This document shows, piece after piece, positions 52,587-60,161 of a stretch of DNA of 64,000 nt. The position numbers were made by a program, and so were the translations under genes. The notes below the pieces were generated by a model. The model was not told where the DNA came from. It saw only the letters and a list, made by a program, of their open reading frames with translations, and ran no database searches. Numbering within the stretch: position 1 is the stretch's first letter; every line of letters starts with the position of its first letter. The DNA is from Prolixibacter bellariivorans ATCC BAA-1284 (GTDB lineage Bacteria > Bacteroidota > Bacteroidia > Bacteroidales > Prolixibacteraceae). The stretch is from the NCBI RefSeq assembly GCF_000621705.1, contig NZ_JHXO01000005.1, positions 434,001 through 498,000 of the forward strand, written 5' to 3'.

Positions 52587-53588
52587 ATGAAAAAGATTCA
52601 AGTCGTCTTGCTGTTTCTGCTGATGGTTGGAAACAGTGCGTATGCTCAGTCAAAAGAATTGGCACAGGATACCGTCGCGTTCAAGCCACACGGGAAAGTT
52701 TTCACCCAGGTTTTTAGCGATTTCACTTACAAAGTAACGAATTACAAGTGGCAGCCCGCTTTCGAAATTTCCAGAGCGTATTTGGGGTATGAGTATTACT
52801 TCAGCTCCAAATTTTACGGAAAAATCAACTTTGATGTTGATAATCCAGGCATGGGAAATTTACAGATGACTGCCTATTTGAAAAATGCTTTTTTGCAATA
52901 CAATAACGAAAAATTGAAGATTGCATTTGGTTTGATTCCGACCAACCAGTTTCGTTTGCAGGAGGCATTCTGGGGACACCGCTACCTGCTCAAATCATTC
53001 ATGGAACAATATCAATTTGGTTCCAGTGCCGATTTGGGTACGTCACTCAGGTGGCAGGCAACTCCTAAGGCAAGTTTTGATTTTTCGATCCTGAATGGTG
53101 AAGGCTACGAGCATTTGCAGTCCGACAGCACACTGATGTACACCGCCGGAGTAACTGCAGTTCCGCTGAAGAACCTGTATGTTCGTTTTTACTTCGACTA
53201 CATGAAGAAGATAGAAGCGCAAATGACTTATGCAGCGTTTGTAGGTTACCGAGGGAAGAATTTTACTGCCGGGTTTGAATACAACAATCAGCAAGAACAT
53301 GGCGGAGTTGCTGACCATGATTTATCAGGAATTTCACTCTATGGTACCCTGAAGCTAAAGAATAACTCAAACCTGTTTTTCCGTTACGATAAGTTGATGT
53401 CGAAACACATTGGCGGGGTACCGGATGGCTGGCATGTAATTGAGGACGGTAGGCTTTATACCGGGGGTATCGAGTTTAATCCGGTGAAAGGCGTGACCAT
53501 TTCACCCAATATGACTGGTTGGTACCCGGTGCACGACACGCACCATATCATCACCGGGTTTCATTTAAATGTTGCTTTCAAATTCTGA
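52587..53588 (+). CDS. Predicted outer-membrane porin-like protein
   Basis: A 333-residue protein with a signal peptide (NSAYAQ-S). The mature sequence has many amphipathic strands (GKVFTQVFSDFTYKV, RAYLGYEYYFSSKFYGKINF, LKIAFGLIPTNQFR, ISLYGTLKLKNNSNLFFRYD) and a terminal Phe (LNVAFKF), so it is an outer-membrane barrel. The pattern resembles phosphate-selective porin O/P or other 14-16 stranded porins of Bacteroidota, though no binding residues can be assigned. It is paired with the smaller barrel gene upstream. The tandem repeats at 53664-53830 lie beyond its stop. Confidence 0.65.
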   Translation: MKKIQVVLLFLLMVGNSAYAQSKELAQDTVAFKPHGKVFTQVFSDFTYKVTNYKWQPAFEISRAYLGYEYYFSSKFYGKINFDVDNPGMGNLQMTAYLKNAFLQYNNEKLKIAFGLIPTNQFRLQEAFWGHRYLLKSFMEQYQFGSSADLGTSLRWQATPKASFDFSILNGEGYEHLQSDSTLMYTAGVTAVPLKNLYVRFYFDYMKKIEAQMTYAAFVGYRGKNFTAGFEYNNQQEHGGVADHDLSGISLYGTLKLKNNSNLFFRYDKLMSKHIGGVPDGWHVIEDGRLYTGGIEFNPVKGVTISPNMTGWYPVHDTHHIITGFHLNVAFKF

Positions 53589-53663
53589 ACCTCCCGTGGT
53601 GACTGACTGAGTGTTATTCAGGATACCGGATGAAGAGAGGTGGTGTCCGGTGCGTTGTGGCAT

Positions 53664-53830
53664 GAAAATCATGTGACATTCTTATGCCATGGCTTCAGGG
53701 GAACGAAAAATCATGTGACATTCTCGTGCCCTGGCCTCAGGGGACATGAAAATCATGCGACATTCTCATGCCCTGACTCCGGGGAAACGAAAAATCATGC
53801 GACATTATGTTGCCGTAGCTCTGCGGGAGG
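53664..53830. repeat. Four tandem repeats of about 42 bases
   Basis: GAAAATCATGTGACATTC and close variants begin at 53664, 53705, 53748 and 53789, spacings of 41, 43 and 41 bases. Each is followed by TGCC...GGGG-type sequence. A frame stays open through all four copies (NHVTF/NHATF), but because the spacing varies and the opposite strand carries the end of a real gene, a protein is unlikely. Confidence 0.75.
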
Positions 53831-53860
53831 GAAAATACCCATGAATTTCCCGGGGAGCAG

Positions 53861-54937
53861 CTATTGTCTGAAACAGAATGAGCCGGGGATGATTCCTGTT
53901 TTCATCGTGTCAACAGGAATTCCTTTGGCCGTAAGCCGGTAAACCAATCCTTGTTGCAGGTAATCGATGGCATCGCTCACATAAATATCCGAATTTTCCG
54001 GATCGACCCCGAGGCCGTAATAAATGGTTCCGGGGTTTTTTAATACCGGCGTTGCCGGAAGTTGAGATGCCGTGACGGGCATCTGCCATACATCGTTGTT
54101 GATGAAATACAATGTGTCGCGCGTAGCGTTAATGCTCAAATCCGAAGCAATATTGTCGGAGTTAAGCGCGAACGATTTCTCGATTTGTCCGGTTTCCGGA
54201 TTTGCCTGTTGTAATTCGGCCTGGCCGCCCGATGTGGTACTCCCATAATTCCCGTCGCACAGTACCCAGAGCTGGTTGTTCTTGTCTTTCACCATGCTTT
54301 TGGGTTGCTTACCTACCTTGATTTCCCCGGTAACGGCATCCGTCCCGGTATCTATTTTCAGGATGGTATTGTCGGACGACCAGCAGGTGACATATAGTGT
54401 GCTGCCGATCTGTACCATCTGTTCGGTGGATGCATGGCCGGGCGTTGAAATGCTTCCGGTAATTTGAAAGGTAACCGGGTTGAAAATGGTGATGGCCGAG
54501 GCATACAAATCGGTTACATAGGCCTTTTCCTGACTGACAAAATGGATATAGCGCGGCGAGGTCAGTCCGGTGATTTTCCCGGAGTATTTTCCGGTTGCAG
54601 TATTAATGATGTAGATTTTTCCCGAATTGTTGATGGCAATGTATCCCAGCGAGTCGAGAATGCTCATCGATTGGGCCACATCGCCTAACGGGAGGGCATT
54701 GGTCCGGTAAAACAGGTTATTGGTGGTTTCGCCGGTAGTTATATCGTAAAAGGAGAGGGTAGCGTTGCCCGACATGAAGTTTCCTTCGTTCACGATGAAT
54801 ACGCCGGAGCCGGATAGCACCTGGTCGGACTGTCCCTGCCGGTGTGCATCTATCCAGGCATTGTCGTTCATGCATCCCGTTAGGAATAAACTTACCAGGA
54901 AAAATGCAGCCGATATGTGGAGAAAATTTCTTTTCAT
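53861..54937 (-). CDS. btuG: BtuG-like cobalamin-binding surface beta-propeller lipoprotein (DUF5074)
   Basis: A 358-residue lipoprotein (FLTGC, Cys22) of the YncE/DUF5074 beta-propeller type. It starts with GVFIVNEGNFMSGNATLSFYD and repeats propeller blades such as KAYVTDLYASAITIFNP and TLYVTCWSSDNTILKID. In Bacteroides, BtuG proteins of this family sit on BtuB as a lid and bind vitamin B12 extremely tightly. Here it is the last gene of the operon after btuB, 11 bases from the btuB stop, under the cobalamin riboswitch at 58238-58420. The name rests on family and context together. Confidence 0.85.
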   Translation of the reverse strand: MKRNFLHISAAFFLVSLFLTGCMNDNAWIDAHRQGQSDQVLSGSGVFIVNEGNFMSGNATLSFYDITTGETTNNLFYRTNALPLGDVAQSMSILDSLGYIAINNSGKIYIINTATGKYSGKITGLTSPRYIHFVSQEKAYVTDLYASAITIFNPVTFQITGSISTPGHASTEQMVQIGSTLYVTCWSSDNTILKIDTGTDAVTGEIKVGKQPKSMVKDKNNQLWVLCDGNYGSTTSGGQAELQQANPETGQIEKSFALNSDNIASDLSINATRDTLYFINNDVWQMPVTASQLPATPVLKNPGTIYYGLGVDPENSDIYVSDAIDYLQQGLVYRLTAKGIPVDTMKTGIIPGSFCFRQ

Positions 54938-54948
54938 TTTGTCATTCT

Positions 54949-56955
54949 TTAAAAGTCGAAGCGAACCAGCAGTGTATAATTCCGGCGAGGCATGGGACGT
55001 TGCAACACGGTCCGGTACTCCTCGTTGAACAGGTTGAAAATTTTGAATTCCAACCCTAACCGGTACGTCTTCCAGTTCCAGTCTTTACCGGCAAACAGGT
55101 CGTTCATTAAATAGGGGTAGAGGTAATCGAGCGACGTGGTTTTCTCGTTGCTGGTGGTGGTGTACCGCTCACTGTAATAGTTCCATTGGTAAGTAACATG
55201 GTATCCTTGCCGGGAAAGATTGACCGACAGGTTGGCTGAGTGTTTTGGAATAAAAGGCAGTTGTTTTCCAATGGATTCGTCGGCCCAGTTCACCGGATCG
55301 GCATGATTGATGGAGCGGGTGTAAGCGTAATTCCCGTTGATATGCCAGTGCCACGGTCCTTCCCCGCCTTTCAGCGAAAGCTGGTATTCCAGGCCACTGG
55401 CATCTACTTTCTTCATGTTCGAGGGCTCCCAGTAACCTTTGTTGGTGGGCAGCCAGATAATCCAGTTGTCGATTTTCGACGTGTAGGCAGTTAGTGTTGT
55501 ATATAGGTGAACGTGCGCGTAGTTTTCCTCGTAAGTGAGCCCTAAATCGCCGGTATAACCTTCTTCCGGTTTCAGATCTGGATTTCCTCCCGGGATGTAG
55601 TACAAATCGTTTAGCGAAGGCTGGTGGTAATTGCGCGCTACATTACCTTTCAGGTAGAGGTTTTTCTTCTTCAGCAGTTTATATTCCAGTCCCAGCAGCG
55701 GCATGATCGGAGCTGCTTTTTGGTCGTAGAGATCCTGCCTTACCAGGAAGGTGGAGGTGAACCGTTTCCCGAATTTTTTGCTTAGCTGCAGGTGAGCCGA
55801 GCTTTCGAGGCGTGTTTTGTGGTAACCAAAGTCGTTGGCGAGCGGAGCGTAATTTTGGGAACTCACCTGGTACCGGTCGACATCGATTCCGGCGGTGACC
55901 GATAAATCCTGATTTTCCCGGTAGGTGAATAATGCTTTATTGAACCAGCTTTGGGCATTTGACCACGAATTGACGACAACTTGTCCTGATGTGCCATTGA
56001 CATTGGCCTTGAGCCAGTAGTTCATCTTGTCGAAATTCAGTCCGCTGCTGACCTTCAGGGAGGTTTTTGTGCCATAGTGATTCCATTCGGCGACAGCCCG
56101 GTGAATCTGGTCGGTTTGCCGGTTGACGCCGCCATCGCCCGAGGTTTCGTTGGTCATTAGTTGCGGAATGCTTCGCGAATTGTGCTGATACCAGTAATGA
56201 CCCGAAATGACATCCTTATCGTCGGGCCGGAAGTAGATTTCCTGCAATACGCCGTAATTGCGGTAATCGGCATTTTTGTTCTGCTGTTCCGGATAGATGT
56301 ATTTTCCGGTTTCCGGGTCGATAGTCGCAATGAACTTGTTCCGATAGGTAAAATTGTTGGCCGACTGACTGAGGAAGGCTTTGGTTTTTGATTGTATTTT
56401 CCGGTTTCCGGCTTTTACCTGGAAGAATTCGTCGTACGATTGGTAGCTGCCAACACCGGAGAGGGCGCTTCCTGAAAACCGGTTGTTCCAGTCGACATCG
56501 CTTTGCAGCTCGATAGTGCCGCCCAGTGCTCCGCTTTTCTCGGTGAGCGAACCGGAACCGTGCAGGATGCTGACTTTGTCGACGAAATAAACCGGGATAG
56601 TAGAGAAATCGACCATTCCCAACATGGGAGAATTCAGACTGATACCGTTCCATTCTACCTGCGTGTGCGAAGGGGCGGTTCCCCGGAAGGAAGCGGTTGC
56701 CAATGCTCCGCGCCCGTAGGTTTTGATGAAGATGGGCGTGTTTTCGGAAATAAGTTCCGAAAGGGTTGCATTCATGGCTTTTATCATGGCCATCGAATCG
56801 ACATCTGAGCGAATCAATCCGGCTTCTTCTTTTTTCTGCAGGTGCTTGCTGACAACGGTGACCTCTTTAATTTTCAAGGTGTCCGATAGCGACTGTGCGT
56901 AAAGTTCCTGGCAAAGTGGCAGGAATAGCAGGAATATGATGGGAAGACGCTTCAT
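54949..56955 (-). CDS. btuB: BtuB-like TonB-dependent cobalamin receptor
   Basis: A 668-residue TonB-dependent receptor. A signal peptide (MKRLPIIFLLFLPL, ends near LYAQ-S) is followed by LKIKEVTVVSKHLQKKEEAG, which contains the TonB box region, a plug with TASFRGTAPSHTQVEWNGISLNS and GALGGTIELQSD, and a barrel with YHQPSLNDLYYIPGGNPDLKPEEGY, finishing in RNYTLLVRFDF. It is smaller than SusC proteins and close to BtuB in length. The start is the ATG at 56955; a longer frame starts inside the upstream gene but lacks the signal peptide at its N-terminus. It lies between the PKD lipoprotein and BtuG-like genes under the cobalamin riboswitch. It brings B12 across the outer membrane with TonB energy. 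Confidence 0.9.
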   Translation of the reverse strand: MKRLPIIFLLFLPLCQELYAQSLSDTLKIKEVTVVSKHLQKKEEAGLIRSDVDSMAMIKAMNATLSELISENTPIFIKTYGRGALATASFRGTAPSHTQVEWNGISLNSPMLGMVDFSTIPVYFVDKVSILHGSGSLTEKSGALGGTIELQSDVDWNNRFSGSALSGVGSYQSYDEFFQVKAGNRKIQSKTKAFLSQSANNFTYRNKFIATIDPETGKYIYPEQQNKNADYRNYGVLQEIYFRPDDKDVISGHYWYQHNSRSIPQLMTNETSGDGGVNRQTDQIHRAVAEWNHYGTKTSLKVSSGLNFDKMNYWLKANVNGTSGQVVVNSWSNAQSWFNKALFTYRENQDLSVTAGIDVDRYQVSSQNYAPLANDFGYHKTRLESSAHLQLSKKFGKRFTSTFLVRQDLYDQKAAPIMPLLGLEYKLLKKKNLYLKGNVARNYHQPSLNDLYYIPGGNPDLKPEEGYTGDLGLTYEENYAHVHLYTTLTAYTSKIDNWIIWLPTNKGYWEPSNMKKVDASGLEYQLSLKGGEGPWHWHINGNYAYTRSINHADPVNWADESIGKQLPFIPKHSANLSVNLSRQGYHVTYQWNYYSERYTTTSNEKTTSLDYLYPYLMNDLFAGKDWNWKTYRLGLEFKIFNLFNEEYRTVLQRPMPRRNYTLLVRFDF

Positions 56956-56998
56956 GAATTTGCCACACCAATCTGTTGTGTGTATATCTGGCTCAGAA

Positions 56999-58132
56999 TT
57001 AGTTTGCATTGTCCAGCATATTCAGGTCGACAGCGCCGCTCACCTCGGTTGATACTTCGTTCAGCCATCCTGCAATCTGGAATACGCTGCTTTGCACTTT
57101 AATGAAATCGATGCCATCGAGATTGGCCGGCGAACCGTCAGCATTAACTGCATTGGAGATGTCAAACCTGTTGGCTTTCATTTTGGTATCGTAATCCTGA
57201 TTGTTGTACGTTTCGGCATAGCCCCAGGTAAACAGGTTGTCACGCAAGGCCCAGCTTTCGGTGCTGCTGTCGGTACTGGTATTCACATAAGCGTTGGGAA
57301 GCCGTTCGCCATCGAAGGTCACTTCGGTTTTATCGCCGTAACCGGCCCACCACCAGCTATCGGTGCCGTAGTTAGGAACCAGTTCGCCTGTGTTGCCCTG
57401 GTTATCTTTCCAGGTTACATTGCCACCGTCGGCAGGCTTATAGTAAGTTACTTCATAATTGTGAATCGTTTCTGTATTGTCATATTCACTGCCTTTTAGC
57501 TGAAGCCAGGCTCCGTCGTCGGGCTTTCCGTTTCCGTTGGTATCCTTCATCACGTATACTACGCCCGGCTCGGAGGAAGCACCCGGTTGCGCATAAACGG
57601 CAAAATCGTAGCCATCGCTGTTTTTCACCGTATGGTCGAAACTGGCAATGATGTATCCGCCCCAGCCGCCCAGGTGCACAAAGCTCTTTCCATCGGCCCA
57701 TGGTTCGCCAACAAAATTGTCGCTTTCGTTGGTGGTTATACCGGATGCGTGCTGACCGGGGCCATATTGATAATCGAACACTTTTGTGATATAAGGAGAA
57801 GAGGTAACTGTTACCTTGAATTGGGTTGAGGCCGCTCCCTGTGTCGTGGCTACTTTTAATTCGATTTGATAAACACCCGGAACATCAGAGCTGAAATTGT
57901 AGGTTTGTTCCTGTGATACCACTTGCCCGTCACTGGTCCAACTATAAGATGCACCATCGGCATTATTAGCTTGTGCCACTAGCGAAAGTTGCTCTCCAGC
58001 TGCTACTTCGTATCCCTGAGTAGGAATATTCATGGTGATTTCTGGTAGAAGTGGGGAGTCGTTTTTGCTGCAGGAAACCAGGAAAAAAAGTCCTGCAAGC
58101 AGCATGTAGCTTAAAAGAATTGGTTTTTTCAT
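56999..58132 (-). CDS. PKD-domain surface lipoprotein of the cobalamin operon
   Basis: A 377-residue lipoprotein (FFLVSC, Cys about 21). Residues about 30-110 form a PKD-like domain (YEVAAGEQLSLVAQANNADGASYSW). The rest is a beta domain with many Trp and Gly (KSFVHLGGWGGYIIASFDHTV, GYDFAVYAQPGASSEPGVVYVMKD) and ends with DLNMLDNAN. It is the first gene of the riboswitch operon, so a role in B12 capture at the surface is likely, as with other extra lipoproteins in Bacteroidota btu loci. It is not the DUF4465-type BtuH, as far as can be read. The start ATG 58132 is preferred; the longer frame starts with TTG. Confidence 0.72.
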   Translation of the reverse strand: MKKPILLSYMLLAGLFFLVSCSKNDSPLLPEITMNIPTQGYEVAAGEQLSLVAQANNADGASYSWTSDGQVVSQEQTYNFSSDVPGVYQIELKVATTQGAASTQFKVTVTSSPYITKVFDYQYGPGQHASGITTNESDNFVGEPWADGKSFVHLGGWGGYIIASFDHTVKNSDGYDFAVYAQPGASSEPGVVYVMKDTNGNGKPDDGAWLQLKGSEYDNTETIHNYEVTYYKPADGGNVTWKDNQGNTGELVPNYGTDSWWWAGYGDKTEVTFDGERLPNAYVNTSTDSSTESWALRDNLFTWGYAETYNNQDYDTKMKANRFDISNAVNADGSPANLDGIDFIKVQSSVFQIAGWLNEVSTEVSGAVDLNMLDNAN

Positions 58133-58237
58133 AAGACTTAAAATCAATTGTTTGATATTGAGTAATTGATTTTAAGCTAAGGGGAAGAAAAACAAACTGG
58201 CAATGGTTGTCTTCACGCTTTTGATCCCGAAAGCTTA

Positions 58238-58420
58238 AACCAACCTGGCAGGTCTTCTGACTTATTCCGATTTTCGGTTGCCTTCCCGTTTCTTTAACAG
58301 TGGCTTCGTAACCGAAAACTTACTATTCTGCTAAAAGCAGAATCGGAAATTACAGCAGCGGGTACTGTTCCGGATTCTCACCGGATTCCCTTTTCATCCC
58401 CAACAATATGGGAACCAAGT
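58238..58420 (-). ncRNA. Cobalamin riboswitch
   Basis: Read on the minus strand, the leader has the hallmarks of an adenosylcobalamin riboswitch: GGTGAGAATCCGGAACAGT, then CCCGCTGCTGTAA, the conserved GCCACTG box, and the closing B12-box region GTCAGAAGACCTGCCAGG. It lies about 105 bases upstream of the PKD lipoprotein gene. When B12 is plentiful it would shut off expression of the three uptake genes. The exact ends and the expression platform were not modelled. Confidence 0.93.
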
Positions 58421-58425
58421 TGTCG

Positions 58426-58433
58426 CAAAATTA
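58426..58433 (-). promoter_or_regulatory. -7 promoter box of the cobalamin operon
   Basis: TAATTTTG on the minus strand is an exact TAnnTTTG match. It places the transcript start near 58419, right at the 5' edge of the riboswitch. No clear -33 TTTG is found at the usual spacing. Confidence 0.6.
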
Positions 58434-58497
58434 GCAAATATTTTGGATGGCTGGAAGTGAACCAAGCGGATTGTTTTGCACATTTAATTTTAATAAC

Positions 58498-60057
58498 TCA
58501 ATTAGCTTCCTGTACCGGAAACTCAACAATGAAGGTGGAGCCTTTCCCCGGTTCACTTTCTACATCGATTTTTCCTTTTAGCAAATTCACTGATTGCTTT
58601 GCTATAGCCAGGCCTACTCCCGAACCTTCAATATTTTCAGTGGCTTTGGCGCGATAAAAATACTCGAAGAGTTTTTCCTGGTCCTCTTTCGAAATACCAA
58701 CTCCTTCGTCGCGAACAGAAACTTTCAAATTACCATTGGCATAACCGACAGTTAGTTCAACGGTTTTACCCTTATCGGAATACTTGATGGCATTGGAAAT
58801 GAAATTCCCGGCAATTTCACGAAGCAATTTTTTGTCGATGAGGAGTTTTTCCGGCAATGAATTGTGGGTGAACTCAACCCTGTGGTGTTTGCCTACTCCT
58901 GATTGGTAGAACTGGATCATTTTGTCCAGAAATTCAATAATATTAGTCGGTTCGGGATGCGTTTCATTCAATGTTTCGTATTCACGGAATTTAAGGATAT
59001 CGGATAGGTGACTGCTCAGTAGATTAACCGACTCCTTTATCAAAGAAAAATGACGTGGTGATTTGGCCCGTAGTCTGTCGTTGTCCAAATATCGTTCGAG
59101 CAATTCGGTCGAACTGAAAATGGTGGTTAAGGGCGTTTTGAACTCGTGTGAAATCGTGGTGACAATTTTAGCCCGAAACTCATTGATCTCTTTCTCCTTT
59201 TCCAGTGCTTTTTCAAGCAGAATATTTTTCTCTCTTAGTTGTTCCGTCCGTTTTGCCACCTTTTCTTCCAGAATACGGTTCATGTTTTTCAGTTCATTCT
59301 CCGCCTTTTTAATGAGCGAAATATCGCGGAAGGAGAAAATGTAGCCGCGAAATTCGTTTTTATCATCGCGAATCGGAGCCAGACTGTATGAAATCGGAAG
59401 GTGTGTTTTATCCTTACAGATGAGAACTGCTTCATTATAAATAGTCTCTTCCGGCCCGGGTTTTTCATCTCCTTCCGGGAAAAGTGGTTTCCCCTTTTCG
59501 TCCTCGAGATTGAGTGCTTTCCGGAAATTGATGTTTTGAACTTCTTCTAATTGAAGACCAGTTAGTTTTTCCGCTGCAGCGTTGAAAAAAATAATGTTTC
59601 CATTCTGGTCGGTTGAAATAACACCGTCGGCTATGCTTTTCATGGTAACCGACAGTAGTTCTTCATTTTCCCTGAGCTTTTCCGTCATGGTGTGCCGGAA
59701 GATGGCCATTTCCAGTACCATGATTAGGTTATCGGCCTGGAAAGGTTTGATGATATAGCCGGTGGGGTTGGTTTTCAGTGCACGGGAGAAGGTTCGCTGG
59801 TCGTCGTCACCGGTGATGTAAACAACGGGAATATTTAATTCCTGTTGGATCAATGTTCCTGCTTCAATGCCGTCCATCTTGCCTGGCATCTGAATATCCA
59901 TAAAAATGATATCGGGATTTAGCTCGTACGCAATTTTTATGCCTTCTTCGCCGTTATTGGCTATAGGAAGAACATTATAATCGTTCTGACGCAGAATGTT
60001 TTGTAAAAGTCGCGCCGAAATTATGTCATCATCAACGATAAGAATTGAGTGTCGCAT
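58498..60057 (-). CDS. Response-regulator/histidine-kinase hybrid (REC-PAS-HisKA-HATPase)
   Basis: A 519-residue cytosolic signalling protein. The N-terminal receiver has DDD (9-11), phospho-acceptor D54 in IIFMDIQMPG and Lys in IIKPFQ. A PAS domain (about 130-255) with GVISTDQNGNIIFFN follows, then a coiled-coil linker (about 262-295), a HisKA domain with H304 in TTISHEFKTPLT, and an ATPase domain with GNFISNAIKYSD, VRDEGVGISK and GSGVGLAIAK. There is no membrane segment. A receiver at the N-terminus suggests it takes signals from another kinase. It is divergent from the export-type operon at 60162, 104 bases apart, and is a candidate regulator of it. Confidence 0.93.
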   Translation of the reverse strand: MRHSILIVDDDIISARLLQNILRQNDYNVLPIANNGEEGIKIAYELNPDIIFMDIQMPGKMDGIEAGTLIQQELNIPVVYITGDDDQRTFSRALKTNPTGYIIKPFQADNLIMVLEMAIFRHTMTEKLRENEELLSVTMKSIADGVISTDQNGNIIFFNAAAEKLTGLQLEEVQNINFRKALNLEDEKGKPLFPEGDEKPGPEETIYNEAVLICKDKTHLPISYSLAPIRDDKNEFRGYIFSFRDISLIKKAENELKNMNRILEEKVAKRTEQLREKNILLEKALEKEKEINEFRAKIVTTISHEFKTPLTTIFSSTELLERYLDNDRLRAKSPRHFSLIKESVNLLSSHLSDILKFREYETLNETHPEPTNIIEFLDKMIQFYQSGVGKHHRVEFTHNSLPEKLLIDKKLLREIAGNFISNAIKYSDKGKTVELTVGYANGNLKVSVRDEGVGISKEDQEKLFEYFYRAKATENIEGSGVGLAIAKQSVNLLKGKIDVESEPGKGSTFIVEFPVQEAN

Positions 60058-60161
60058 ATCTTTTACTCTATTATTTTTCTGTAAATTTAACTAACGATTT
60101 GCAAGTGTTGTTTCCTCAAAAACCAAAACCAAAGCTAAAAATATACACTTTGATTAACCTT

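Noticed and set aside
53664-53830. Repeats considered as a CRISPR array
   Set aside because: Units are imperfect, spacers of about 23 bases resemble one another and are too short, and there is no cas gene in the window.
53640-53942. Open frame of 100 codons through the 42-base repeats
   Set aside because: It exists only because the repeat units are near multiples of three. It overlaps the end of the BtuG-like gene on the other strand, and the sequence (Cys- and His-rich low-complexity) resembles no protein.
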